Source of the DNA: Lachnospiraceae bacterium XPB1003
Lineage (GTDB): Bacteria; Bacillota; Clostridia; Lachnospirales; Lachnospiraceae
Assembly (NCBI GenBank): GCA_900102065.1
Contig: FMVK01000004.1
Coordinates: 124,001-188,000 of the forward strand
DNA length: 64,000 bases
Direction of reading: 5' to 3'
Part shown: piece by piece, positions 53,755 through 62,046 of the stretch
How positions within the stretch are numbered: the stretch's first letter is position 1
Layout: each line of letters begins with the position of its first letter
Notes under the pieces: generated by a model
The model's database searches: none
What the model saw: the letters and a program-made list of their open reading frames with translations, nothing else
Told to the model about the DNA's origin: nothing
Made by a program: the position numbers and the translations under genes

Positions 53755-56694
53755 ATGGGGATTGCTGGATCTGTTATTTCTAAAAATGCGGAGGCTTTGC
53801 TTGATGAACTGATCAGGCATGCCGATATTCTTACTGTTGTCTATTATCCTCAGGAACACAGATATGAAAGCCTGAATTGTCCGGAGATATTCGGCAATAT
53901 CCCTCAGGCTGCCGATGATTTTCCCAATTGTATTTTTAAATATCTGAATCTTACTCCCGAACACTCGAGAGTTTTTCGTGATACCGTGCTGGCTATAGAT
54001 AACGGTGAATATTCCGCGGAATGTACCATTGAGATAAAACCCGAAGATGAAAGATTATGGGTAAATACAAAATGGATAGCATTTAAAGATGAGTCCGGTA
54101 AAACGGAGTATGCGGTCGTTATCGGCCATGATGTTACGGGAGAGAAGGAGAAAGAACTCCGTTTCGCAAAACTCGTGATGGATAGGGAGAATCTGCAGGG
54201 GAAGATCCTTGCGGCTTCATGCTTTAATGTTACAGAAGATCGTACCATAAGACACTCAGTCGGAAACGGTATGGGTACACCTGTCCCTATGGAACTTATC
54301 CCGGAGGACATAAGAGAATCCATTGTAAGATGTGAACCCGGAGTTGAGTTACAGAGGGACGAGACCAAGAATGTGCTTTTCTCTGCGGCATCTCAGATAC
54401 CAGATGAAGCGGAAAGAGATAAATTTGTCCGCATGTGCTGTATGGTGGGAATGAGGGAGGCTTTCCGTGAAGGCAGACTTGAGCAGATTCTGGAATACAG
54501 GAGAATGATTAACGGCAGACTTACATGGGTATCAACAAGAGTTGTTCTTATTACCAATCCGGACAGTCATGATATCTATGCATTTTATTATACAAGGGAT
54601 ATCACCGAACAGAAGCAGGATGCTATGGTCATCAATTCGGTGATGCATGAGGGGTGCGATTTTATTTCTCTTATTGATGTGGAAAAGGATAAAGCACACT
54701 TTGTATATATATCTGATCGTATGAAGAAAGTTGCTCCGCGTTGGACCAATCCCGGTGGAGTCAGATACGGTAAGGAACTTGAACTTACCATGAAGGAACA
54801 TCTTTCTCTGGAAAATAATATGAAGCTAAAGGCGATCACTTCCATAAAGTATATTGCAGAGAGACTTGCAGTGAATCCGTTGTTTACAGCAAACTATGAC
54901 CAGAATGAGGATGGACAGCATGTGTACAAGCAGGTACTGTACAGATGGCTGGATGAGACTCATACAAGTATCATTGCGATCCAGCAGGATGTTACTCAGA
55001 CTGTTACGGAGAGAATGGAGAGGGATAAGATTGCCGAGGATCTTCAGTTTGATAACCGTATTCTGGAGCAGGCGGCCCTCGAAGCCAATGAATTCCTGGC
55101 TGTTATAGATACAGTGGAAGATACCATTTCATTAAAATACGGAACATGGTATGCGAAAGGGATTGAGACTCCTCCGGAGCAGAGAGTTCTTAAGAGAGAT
55201 ACATTATTCAGGATAATCTCTGATAATTTCCTCGGAAATCCAAATGACAGAGATTCTTTTAAGAAGACGTTTGACAAGGATAATATTCATAATGAGCTGA
55301 TCACCAAGGGTGAAGTTATTTCCGTTATGGACATTCCGATGCCCGGAAGACGTACCCAGAGAAAGCAGTTCAGGATAACGGCTCTTGATAAGGAAGGAAG
55401 ATATCTGCTCATTGTTAAGACGGACATTACCAAGAGCTATGAAGAAGATATGCATCTGCGTGACGCATTGGATGCAGCTAAGCAGGGAAGCAGAGCCAAG
55501 ACAGAATTCCTGTCTCATATGAGTCATGACATCCGAACACCTATGAATGCGATACTTGGTTTTTCCGAGTTGCTTATTAGGGATGCGGATGATCCGGAGA
55601 AAGTCAAGGAAGAAGCAGAGAAGATAATAAAATCCGGAAAGCATCTGCTCGGCCTTATCAATGACGTTCTCGATATGAGTAAGATCGAATCCGGAAAAGC
55701 TCAATTATCCAAAGTCAAGTTCAGACTGGAGGAAACAGTCTCTCTTGTTGACGGTATAATCAGACCTTTAACTGAGGCAAAGGGACAGAGCTTTGAAGTA
55801 ACATATAATAATGTCTGCCATAAGACTTTTGTTGCCGATGATAACAGACTCCAGCAGGTGCTTTTAAATACATTATCTAATGCTTACAAGTATACCGGTG
55901 AAGGCGGACACATCACCATGAACATCAAAGGCAATTATGAAGATGATAAGCTTTATGAGACCGTGATGTTTGAGATATCCGATAACGGTATCGGTATGAG
56001 TGAAGAGTATCAGAGGATGCTCTTTGAGCCTTTCAGCAGAGAACGTCAGGAGGGAACGGACAGGACACAGGGAACCGGACTCGGCATGGCTATTACCCAT
56101 AATATCCTCACACGTATGGGCGGAACCATTTCGGTAAAGAGCGAACTCGGAAAGGGAAGTACTTTCATTATCGCGGTGCCGTTACAGATAGCGGATGATC
56201 CTGAAGAACGGCTTATCGATGAACATGAAAATGGAAAAGATTCGGAAGAGATTAACGACGAGATCTTTAAGGGCATGCGAGTCATGGTGGTTGAAGATAA
56301 TGAGCTTAATGCAGAGATCATCTGTGAGATACTCAGTATTCAGGGAGCCGAAGTGACTCTTGCCGGCGACGGAAATGTTGCTCTTGAGACATTCAAAACA
56401 TCGGAACCCGGAAGCTTTGATCTGATACTTATGGATATACAGATGCCTGTAATGAACGGATATGAATCGGCAAGAGCTATACGTGCGATCTCGCATTATG
56501 AGTTCATGCCCGTCAAGAGAAGAGATGAAGCGGCATCGATCCCTATCATAGCAATGACCGCAAATGCATTTTCGGAAGATGTTCAGAATGCACTTGCCTC
56601 AGGAATGAATGCACATGTTGCAAAACCCCTTAATATGGAAGTGCTGAAAAAGACTGTATCACGCGTTATGAATCAAAATCAGATTCGTGAATGA
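53755..56694 (+). CDS. PAS-containing hybrid histidine kinase/response regulator
   Basis: A 979-residue soluble kinase; I see no membrane segment. Three or four PAS-like modules fill about residues 15-560 (e.g., LTVVYYPQEHRYESLN near 25-40 and ITEQKQDAMV near 283). The HisKA site is His591 in HMSHDIRTPMNAILG; the ATPase domain has NALSNAYKYT-like, SDNGIGMSEEY and GTGLGMAI motifs. The C-terminal receiver has Asp894 (LMDIQMPVMNG) and the Lys in AKPLNME. There is no output domain. ATG 53755 has GGAGG 6 bases upstream; the frame is open from 53710. Its 3' end overlaps the convergent - strand gene by 16 bases, with no terminator between. Signal and target are not evident. Confidence 0.92.
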   Translation: MGIAGSVISKNAEALLDELIRHADILTVVYYPQEHRYESLNCPEIFGNIPQAADDFPNCIFKYLNLTPEHSRVFRDTVLAIDNGEYSAECTIEIKPEDERLWVNTKWIAFKDESGKTEYAVVIGHDVTGEKEKELRFAKLVMDRENLQGKILAASCFNVTEDRTIRHSVGNGMGTPVPMELIPEDIRESIVRCEPGVELQRDETKNVLFSAASQIPDEAERDKFVRMCCMVGMREAFREGRLEQILEYRRMINGRLTWVSTRVVLITNPDSHDIYAFYYTRDITEQKQDAMVINSVMHEGCDFISLIDVEKDKAHFVYISDRMKKVAPRWTNPGGVRYGKELELTMKEHLSLENNMKLKAITSIKYIAERLAVNPLFTANYDQNEDGQHVYKQVLYRWLDETHTSIIAIQQDVTQTVTERMERDKIAEDLQFDNRILEQAALEANEFLAVIDTVEDTISLKYGTWYAKGIETPPEQRVLKRDTLFRIISDNFLGNPNDRDSFKKTFDKDNIHNELITKGEVISVMDIPMPGRRTQRKQFRITALDKEGRYLLIVKTDITKSYEEDMHLRDALDAAKQGSRAKTEFLSHMSHDIRTPMNAILGFSELLIRDADDPEKVKEEAEKIIKSGKHLLGLINDVLDMSKIESGKAQLSKVKFRLEETVSLVDGIIRPLTEAKGQSFEVTYNNVCHKTFVADDNRLQQVLLNTLSNAYKYTGEGGHITMNIKGNYEDDKLYETVMFEISDNGIGMSEEYQRMLFEPFSRERQEGTDRTQGTGLGMAITHNILTRMGGTISVKSELGKGSTFIIAVPLQIADDPEERLIDEHENGKDSEEINDEIFKGMRVMVVEDNELNAEIICEILSIQGAEVTLAGDGNVALETFKTSEPGSFDLILMDIQMPVMNGYESARAIRAISHYEFMPVKRRDEAASIPIIAMTANAFSEDVQNALASGMNAHVAKPLNMEVLKKTVSRVMNQNQIRE

Positions 56695-58409
56695 ACGGAG
56701 ACTTTCTTTGACTGTTCGTGACGTGCTTTGAGAATGCAGCATGAGGCGGCATAGATAACAAGATATTTCGCCACCTGTATGAGCAGATAACAGGAAGCAC
56801 AATAAAAACTTTCAAAGTTTGTAAGAAGCTCTTCTGAAAAGAATGATGTGAAAAGTCCGACTTCGAAGCTGACTAAGAATGCACTTAAAGTAAAGCCTGT
56901 GATAATGAGCCAGATGTCTGCTGACTGTTTTTTCTTAAGTGCGGAGACAGTCATTACACTGAGTATGATATAGCAGATGGCGGCAATGATATCTGTCGGA
57001 ACAGCCAGATGCCTGTAGAGCATTACGATCTTGTTAGAGAAAAATGCAGGATCGTGTGCTCTTTTTATTTCCGGGTCTATACTGAATGCATCGCTGTCCG
57101 GATATTCAGCAAGTGTACCGAGTACTGCTTCATACTGTCTTATCTGCCAGGGGAAACCGGAACCCTGAACATTTTCATCCACATAGCTGTCATGATATAT
57201 CGACTTATTATAAAGTCTTATGCAGGCGTCCGGGATCTCAGCAAAGATCTCATTTAAGCTCATTCCTTTCATCTGACCTGACAGATGAATCTTTCCGTCT
57301 TTTTGCAGACGTCCGTCAGCAAATGCTTCATTTAGTTCATTGTTTACTTTTGCACAGAAATCTGATGCCTTCGCAGCGGTATCGAAATAACCGTTTTGCT
57401 GCATGACATATCTGAGCTTCCATATGAGAAGATCGCCTTCGACTTCTTCCGAATTATCATCAAGATCGGTGGATTCTGACATATCATCCCTAAGCAGTGA
57501 AAGCGTAGGACTTGCTTCATATGCCATATCCATCATATTTGTTGTGATCCATACTGAAGAGTCATGTTCGGTATCATCAGCGATGGAATATATGGATGTC
57601 ATCATTTCGGAAAATGATCCTTCTTCTCTGTCATTGATGATCGCCATCCCGTAGTATGCACGGTTGATGCCCCTTAAGATACCGTTGCCTGCGATCAGAA
57701 TGATGAAAGGAACAGCGATAGCGCAGAAAAGCGGTAGAAGAGTTTTTTTATTGTGAAGTAATATGTCTGCTAAAGATATAAGTTCAATTACGATGATAAA
57801 TGAAAGTATCCAGAAAGAATCTTCTTTGATATTCCAGAAAAACCATAATGTAAGCCCGCCTGTCAGAGCCCAGGGAAGCAAATGAAAGAAGCGCTCTTTA
57901 CGTCTGATGAAGATCGCTGTGATACATGCAAAGAGAAGCAGTGTTGTATAAGGGAGTATCGCATTTCTGTAGATACGCTGGCTTATCAATACCGTAAAAT
58001 GAACGGGGGAGTATAACAGCAGCAGATAAAGAATGAAGCAGAAGTATCTGTTTACAGCTGGTGCGAGAGCTTTGCACATTGCGAAGCATGCTCCTATGGA
58101 TAAAAGCGCCAGCCCGAAAGAATAAGGGATAAATATCTTGTTACAGAGTGCGATGAACAATGAATATGAGATCCCTTTGGTAAGAGTCTGGCAATCGTAG
58201 ACTCCAAGCCAATTGCCGTCAAGGATAGAGAATGCGTGATCCATAAGAAGTGCATCATCGCTTACCTGACTCGGCGCTACGAAAAGAGGAGTACGCAGGT
58301 AAAGGCCGATACGTAAAATTGTAAAGAGTGCAAGGATACAGTAGATAACCGCATCCGTATAATTTTTTTGTGAGCTTAAAAAAACGGTGAACTTTTCATT
58401 GATTTTCAT
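56679..58409 (-). CDS. Polytopic membrane protein, GT-C glycosyltransferase-like
   Basis: A protein of about 576 residues with roughly eleven membrane segments and one long hydrophilic loop (about 255-430). After the first span comes VSDDALLMDHAFSILDGNW, an acidic loop in the place where GT-C enzymes (lipid-linked sugar users such as ArnT, PMT, MptB) hold the catalytic Asp pair; WLGVYDCQTLTKGISYSLF follows as in that group. A role in adding sugars to an envelope glycan is inferred. The start is taken at ATG 58409; GTG 58415 is also open. No ribosome site is seen, and a TG-extended -10 ends only 6 bases before the ATG, so the mRNA may be leaderless. It converges with the hybrid kinase. Confidence 0.7.
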   Translation of the reverse strand: MKINEKFTVFLSSQKNYTDAVIYCILALFTILRIGLYLRTPLFVAPSQVSDDALLMDHAFSILDGNWLGVYDCQTLTKGISYSLFIALCNKIFIPYSFGLALLSIGACFAMCKALAPAVNRYFCFILYLLLLYSPVHFTVLISQRIYRNAILPYTTLLLFACITAIFIRRKERFFHLLPWALTGGLTLWFFWNIKEDSFWILSFIIVIELISLADILLHNKKTLLPLFCAIAVPFIILIAGNGILRGINRAYYGMAIINDREEGSFSEMMTSIYSIADDTEHDSSVWITTNMMDMAYEASPTLSLLRDDMSESTDLDDNSEEVEGDLLIWKLRYVMQQNGYFDTAAKASDFCAKVNNELNEAFADGRLQKDGKIHLSGQMKGMSLNEIFAEIPDACIRLYNKSIYHDSYVDENVQGSGFPWQIRQYEAVLGTLAEYPDSDAFSIDPEIKRAHDPAFFSNKIVMLYRHLAVPTDIIAAICYIILSVMTVSALKKKQSADIWLIITGFTLSAFLVSFEVGLFTSFFSEELLTNFESFYCASCYLLIQVAKYLVIYAASCCILKARHEQSKKVSVHSRI

Positions 58410-58415
58410 TGCCAC

Positions 58416-58424
58416 ATTGTATCA
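58416..58424 (-). promoter_or_regulatory. Extended -10 promoter of the GT-C-like gene
   Basis: On the - strand TGATACAAT (TACAAT at 58416-58421) with TG extension. The predicted transcription start falls at about 58409, on the ATG itself. Confidence 0.5.
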
Positions 58425-58485
58425 CAGAAGAACTTGAAATAAAAATTTTTTGTAACGAAAAATTAAGGTGACTGCAGGTTTCTTA

Positions 58486-58494
58486 TGCTATAAT
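58486..58494 (+). promoter_or_regulatory. Extended -10 promoter of zinc-ribbon membrane gene
   Basis: TGCTATAAT: a perfect TATAAT (58489-58494) with TG extension, 34 bases before the ATG at 58529. Confidence 0.7.
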
Positions 58495-58528
58495 TCTTGC
58501 TGAATTTATTTATGAGGGAGAGTGGAAA

Positions 58529-59716
58529 ATGGATAATGGAATACCGCATATGAAGTATAATGCTGCGGGACAGGGCGTTACGCTTCACTGTCCGGGATGT
58601 GCCGCCGCACTGGTGTATGATCCGGTGTCAGGCAAAATGCTGTGCGAGAGCTGCGGCAGTACGTATACCACGGCTGAACTTGAATATGAGAATCGTTACA
58701 GAGTAGATGAAGACGATGTGATGGAATGTAATGTCTACACATGTCGTTCCTGTGGCGCCGAGCTCAATGTTAGTGACAATACATGTTCAACATTCTGCGC
58801 TTTCTGCGGACAGCCGACGGTAGTATTCGATCGTGTTGCTACCATGAAGAAGCCTCAGCTCATCATACCTTTTGAGGTGACAAAAGAGCAGGCAGTGGCT
58901 CATTTAAGAGTTAAAGTCAATGACGGTAAATTTGTTCCAAAGGAAGTAAAAGAGTTTTCTATAGACCGTGTATCGGGGATCTACGTGCCTTTCTGGCTTT
59001 TCGATATGGACTATTCCGACAAACAGCTTTTATCCGGTGAAGTAAAAAGCGGTAAGAGTACCTATACATATTATTATTACAGAGAAGGGGAAACCAATTT
59101 CAGCAATATGACACTGGATGCATCAAGGCAGTTAAATGATGAATCATCCAGACGTCTTGAGCCTTATACCACGCAGGCGCTGCGTCCCTTTAAAGCGGAC
59201 TATCTTTCGGGATTCTACGCCGACAGGTATGATGTGGATTCTTATGAGCTGCAGGGGAGCGCTGTAAGAAGAGCGGCTGAACTTTTCAATCGTGAGATTG
59301 AACTTGATGTTGAAACGACAGGGGCAAAAAAGGTAAAGATCATAAGACATGATCCGAAATTCCAAATAAATGGTGTCAAATATGCGATGCTCCCTGCCTG
59401 GTTTTTAACTTTCAGATATAAAGATGTTCCGTATACGATGCTTGTTAACGGTCAGACAGGTAAGATAGTGGGAGGACTTCCGTATGAAAAGACACCGCTT
59501 ATCCTTTTATTTACCCTGATCTTCGCGATAGTAGCGCCTATAGCAGCCTTTATCTATAATGTTGTGGACTTAGATGATGGCAAAAGGCTTCTGGGGCTTA
59601 TGATCGCCGGAAGCGCGATCGCTTTTGCAAAGGCTGTCAAGAATCTCAAAGATGTTGAAAAGAGCAGGCGGCTTTCAAGTGAAGCTGATATAGCCAATTA
59701 TTCAAAGAACAGATAG
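58529..59716 (+). CDS. Zinc-ribbon membrane protein
   Basis: A 395-residue protein with two N-terminal zinc ribbons: CPGC near 21-24 with CESC near 38-41, and CRSC near 71-74 with CAFC near 90-93. Then comes a mixed alpha/beta domain (about 105-300) with RVSGIYVPFWLFDMDYS, and two C-terminal membrane segments (about 323-345 and 352-372). This type is widespread in Firmicutes and is often mislabelled as a PriA-like or helicase protein because of the ribbons; there is no helicase motif here. Function unknown. GAGGGAGAG precedes the ATG. A tiny membrane protein gene follows after 12 bases. Confidence 0.8.
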   Translation: MDNGIPHMKYNAAGQGVTLHCPGCAAALVYDPVSGKMLCESCGSTYTTAELEYENRYRVDEDDVMECNVYTCRSCGAELNVSDNTCSTFCAFCGQPTVVFDRVATMKKPQLIIPFEVTKEQAVAHLRVKVNDGKFVPKEVKEFSIDRVSGIYVPFWLFDMDYSDKQLLSGEVKSGKSTYTYYYYREGETNFSNMTLDASRQLNDESSRRLEPYTTQALRPFKADYLSGFYADRYDVDSYELQGSAVRRAAELFNREIELDVETTGAKKVKIIRHDPKFQINGVKYAMLPAWFLTFRYKDVPYTMLVNGQTGKIVGGLPYEKTPLILLFTLIFAIVAPIAAFIYNVVDLDDGKRLLGLMIAGSAIAFAKAVKNLKDVEKSRRLSSEADIANYSKNR

Positions 59717-59728
59717 GAGGAGAGAAAA

Positions 59729-59917
59729 ATGTCAGTATTGGCGATCATATTGGGAATATTCACCGGCGTAAGCGTAGCATTGTTTATCGTATCCGATCTG
59801 TTAAAGAGGTCAAACGACCTGGGAAACAGTGAAGCAAAGATTTATGATTTCACTGATTCGTATGTACATTTTAGCTGCAGAATGAACCGGGTAAATAAAA
59901 ACGAATTCTATTTTTAG
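59729..59917 (+). CDS. Small single-span membrane protein
   Basis: A 62-residue protein with one clear membrane segment (about 3-23) and a short, mostly polar cytoplasmic part ending in an aromatic, basic FSCRMNRVNKNEFYF. A perfect AGGAGGAG site 5 bases before the ATG and the 12-base gap after the zinc-ribbon membrane gene support it as a true gene. It is probably a partner of that protein. Function unknown; no family recognised. Confidence 0.7.
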   Translation: MSVLAIILGIFTGVSVALFIVSDLLKRSNDLGNSEAKIYDFTDSYVHFSCRMNRVNKNEFYF

Positions 59918-59926
59918 AGGACGGAT

Positions 59927-59955
59927 TCGACAATGTTAACAAAAAGGTGTATAGT
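59927..59955 (+). promoter_or_regulatory. Promoter of four-repeat secreted protein gene
   Basis: TCGACA (59927-59932), 17 bases, TATAGT (59950-59955). The promoter is flanked by two GTTAAC half-sites (59935-59940 and about 59975-59980), which could be operator arms. Confidence 0.6.
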
Positions 59956-60000
59956 GTTACTGTTTACATAAGTTGTTAACATAAGGAGGTTTTTTTAAAT

Positions 60001-61050
60001 ATGAAAAATGTTGCAACAAAAAAAGGATTAAAGACATATGCGGTAGTAATGCTGCTTGCATGCATGGCTGCCATATTAGTGATAATGGGTGGATTTTCTC
60101 CCATTAAGGCAAATGCCGGAACACTTGTAGCGGGAACAGTTAATTCCAAGAGCACGGAGACACTTCTGTATCTCGATACAACAGGCGGACAGATGCAGAT
60201 CAAGTTTGATGACAAGACAGATTTTACAAAGTGCCCTGTTCTTGTATCCGGATCTGCCGTAACGGTTGATGTTTACAACGGAGGAGACGGATATCTTCAT
60301 GCAGCATCTGTTTCTCTTTCAAAGAGCATCGCAACCGTAGACAGAAATAAGACCACAACCGTAACAGGTAAGATCGCAGACGGAACAACAGATTCCGTTC
60401 TTAAGCTCAGCACAACAGGCGGAATGATGACTCTCAAGATCGATGATACTTCCGATTTCTCAAAGTGCCGCATCCTCAAGAAAGATAAGGAGATCACAGT
60501 TCTTCTCGGATATGGTTCCGATGCATACTGGCATGTTTTAACAGCATCATCTGCAGAGACAGGCGTTCAGACAGTTAATACCATCAACGGTGTTAATATG
60601 CCGGTCGTTACGGGAACGGTTAACGGAAGCAGCAATGCGGAATATCTCAATATCGATACCACTGCAGGTACAATGATCCTGAGGCTTGACTCATCCACAG
60701 ATATCAGCGAATGCGGATATATCTACAAGGGTCAGACAGTATATGCGACCATCTATCTCGGAACTGATTCTTACCTTCATGTAGCCAAGCTTGCAAACGG
60801 ATCCGGAACAAAGGATACTACATCATATACTCTCGGTGGTCAGGTGCTTACAGTTCAGGGTAAGACAACATCCGATTCAACACCGAATATGATACAGCTT
60901 TCAACACCTCAGGGAACCATGAAGATCAAGATTGACGGTTCCACCAAGATGACAAACAACAAAGTCATCACGGTTGATACATTCCTTACAATCGATGTTC
61001 AGGGAGGAAGCGACGGATATCTCCACGCACTTAAGGTTACAAGAGGCTGA
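60001..61050 (+). CDS. Secreted protein with four homologous beta-rich repeats
   Basis: A 349-residue exported protein. A signal peptide covers about 1-39 (basic start, hydrophobic core, ANA-G cleavage site). The rest is four repeats of about 65 residues (41-104, 118-183, 200-263, 281-346), each with the pattern L-x-L/I-D/S-T-T-x-G-x-M-x-I/L, then TDFSKC, and ending G-x-D-GYLHA. Repeats one to three each have one Cys (78, 156, 238) at the same place; the fourth lost it. No cell-wall anchor, SLH or membrane anchor is visible, so it is probably free or loosely attached. A perfect AAGGAGG lies upstream and a terminator downstream, so it is a single-gene, perhaps abundant transcript. I do not recognise the family. 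Confidence 0.8.
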   Translation: MKNVATKKGLKTYAVVMLLACMAAILVIMGGFSPIKANAGTLVAGTVNSKSTETLLYLDTTGGQMQIKFDDKTDFTKCPVLVSGSAVTVDVYNGGDGYLHAASVSLSKSIATVDRNKTTTVTGKIADGTTDSVLKLSTTGGMMTLKIDDTSDFSKCRILKKDKEITVLLGYGSDAYWHVLTASSAETGVQTVNTINGVNMPVVTGTVNGSSNAEYLNIDTTAGTMILRLDSSTDISECGYIYKGQTVYATIYLGTDSYLHVAKLANGSGTKDTTSYTLGGQVLTVQGKTTSDSTPNMIQLSTPQGTMKIKIDGSTKMTNNKVITVDTFLTIDVQGGSDGYLHALKVTRG

Positions 61051-61067
61051 TAATTAACGATCGAATC

Positions 61068-61099
61068 AAGGTCTTCTCTGAAAAGAGAAGGCCTTTTTC
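61068..61099 (+). terminator. Terminator of four-repeat secreted protein gene
   Basis: AAGGTCTTCTCT pairs with AGAGAAGGCCTT around GAAA (one wobble/mismatch), followed by a T tract. Confidence 0.9.
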
Positions 61100-61182
61100 A
61101 TAGTATGGCCCACGGCGTGTACGTCAAGATCATGATGGAACGGAGCCGGGCAGGCAATCAAAACATAGGGAAGTAAAAAAGA

Positions 61183-61875
61183 ATGGAAGTCAGTATTTAT
61201 CACATCGGAGAGCTGTATCTCTATGACTATTACTGCAACGAAGGTGAATATGAGCTGAGCAGCATGGATAAAGCATCGGAGTATTTCGAAAAGGGCAGGG
61301 CTCTTGAAGGGAAAGAAGACTATGCCGGTGCTTTGATGGAATATAAATCCGCGCATGAAGAAAATCCTGTCAGATATGATATCTATTCGGGGATGATCAG
61401 ATGCTATAAGCATGCGGAGAATCTTGATGAGATAGAAAGGTTGGCCGAAGAAAGCTATAAATTCGCTTGTACCAGATCCGAACTGGCGGATTATTACAGG
61501 AATCGCGCATTTTTATATCTGCAAAGATATAAGCCTGATACGGCAGCAGCTCTTTATTCTTACAGCAGGCTTATCTGTGACAGTGAGCTTGCAAAGTCGG
61601 AGATCAGATATCTTGAAAAGGCTATGGGCAGGAAAATGGAAGAGAAGGATCCTGCAGTTCTCTTGAAAATCCTGGAAGAAGAAGGGATTCCGACAGCTGC
61701 GGATAACGTTTCTCTGGCGCTTCTCGTTAAGGCGGCCGATGAGGCGGCTGAAAAGGGAGCATACGGTCAGGCACTGGATTGCCTGGAGATGGTCTATGAT
61801 CTTACTGAGGATGAGGGTGTCATGGCAAAGATGGAGACCGTAAAAGCCAGAATGGGTACAGGTGATAAAGTCTAA
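61183..61875 (+). CDS. TPR-like helical protein
   Basis: A 230-residue soluble protein composed of helical pairs. The segment ASEYFEKGRALEGKEDYAGALMEYKSAHEENP (within about 32-64) is a clear tetratricopeptide-type repeat; further helical hairpins continue to the end (ALDCLEMVYDLTEDEG). Such repeats bind partner proteins. It has no signal peptide, catalytic motif or membrane segment. The AGGGAAG site precedes the ATG. It is flanked by a terminator upstream and by the GH43 promoter downstream, so it stands alone. Function unknown. Confidence 0.75.
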   Translation: MEVSIYHIGELYLYDYYCNEGEYELSSMDKASEYFEKGRALEGKEDYAGALMEYKSAHEENPVRYDIYSGMIRCYKHAENLDEIERLAEESYKFACTRSELADYYRNRAFLYLQRYKPDTAAALYSYSRLICDSELAKSEIRYLEKAMGRKMEEKDPAVLLKILEEEGIPTAADNVSLALLVKAADEAAEKGAYGQALDCLEMVYDLTEDEGVMAKMETVKARMGTGDKV

Positions 61876-61971
61876 AAAATAGCGAAGAAAACTGAACATG
61901 ATCTTTATTGGGGGGAGAAAGCTCAAAAACGGAGAGCGGAAAAAACTATATGATTGTATGCGGTTAAGTGC

Positions 61972-62001
61972 TTGTAAAATCCGATGCTTTCGGTGTATTA
62001 T
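61972..62001 (+). promoter_or_regulatory. GH43 gene promoter
   Basis: TTGTAA (61972-61977), 18 bases, TATTAT (61996-62001); the predicted start is near 62008, at the edge of the cre-like site. Confidence 0.65.
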
Positions 62002-62007
62002 ATAGCC

Positions 62008-62021
62008 TGAAAACGTTATTT
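62008..62021 (+). promoter_or_regulatory. Catabolite-responsive element (CcpA site)
   Basis: TGAAAACGTTATTT agrees with the cre consensus TGWAARCGYTWWCW in 13 of 14 positions. It overlaps the predicted transcription start of the GH43 gene, a position that gives repression in the presence of good sugars. Confidence 0.75.
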
Positions 62022-62046
62022 TTTTGATCCATAAGGAGGAACCACT

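Noticed and set aside
58529-59716. PriA-like helicase annotation of the zinc-ribbon membrane protein
   Set aside because: Only the cysteine knuckles resemble PriA; there are no helicase motifs, and true priA is at 41004-43268.
61105-61176. A 23-codon open frame starting ATGGCCCACGGC
   Set aside because: It directly follows a terminator, has no ribosome site, and shows no recognisable features.
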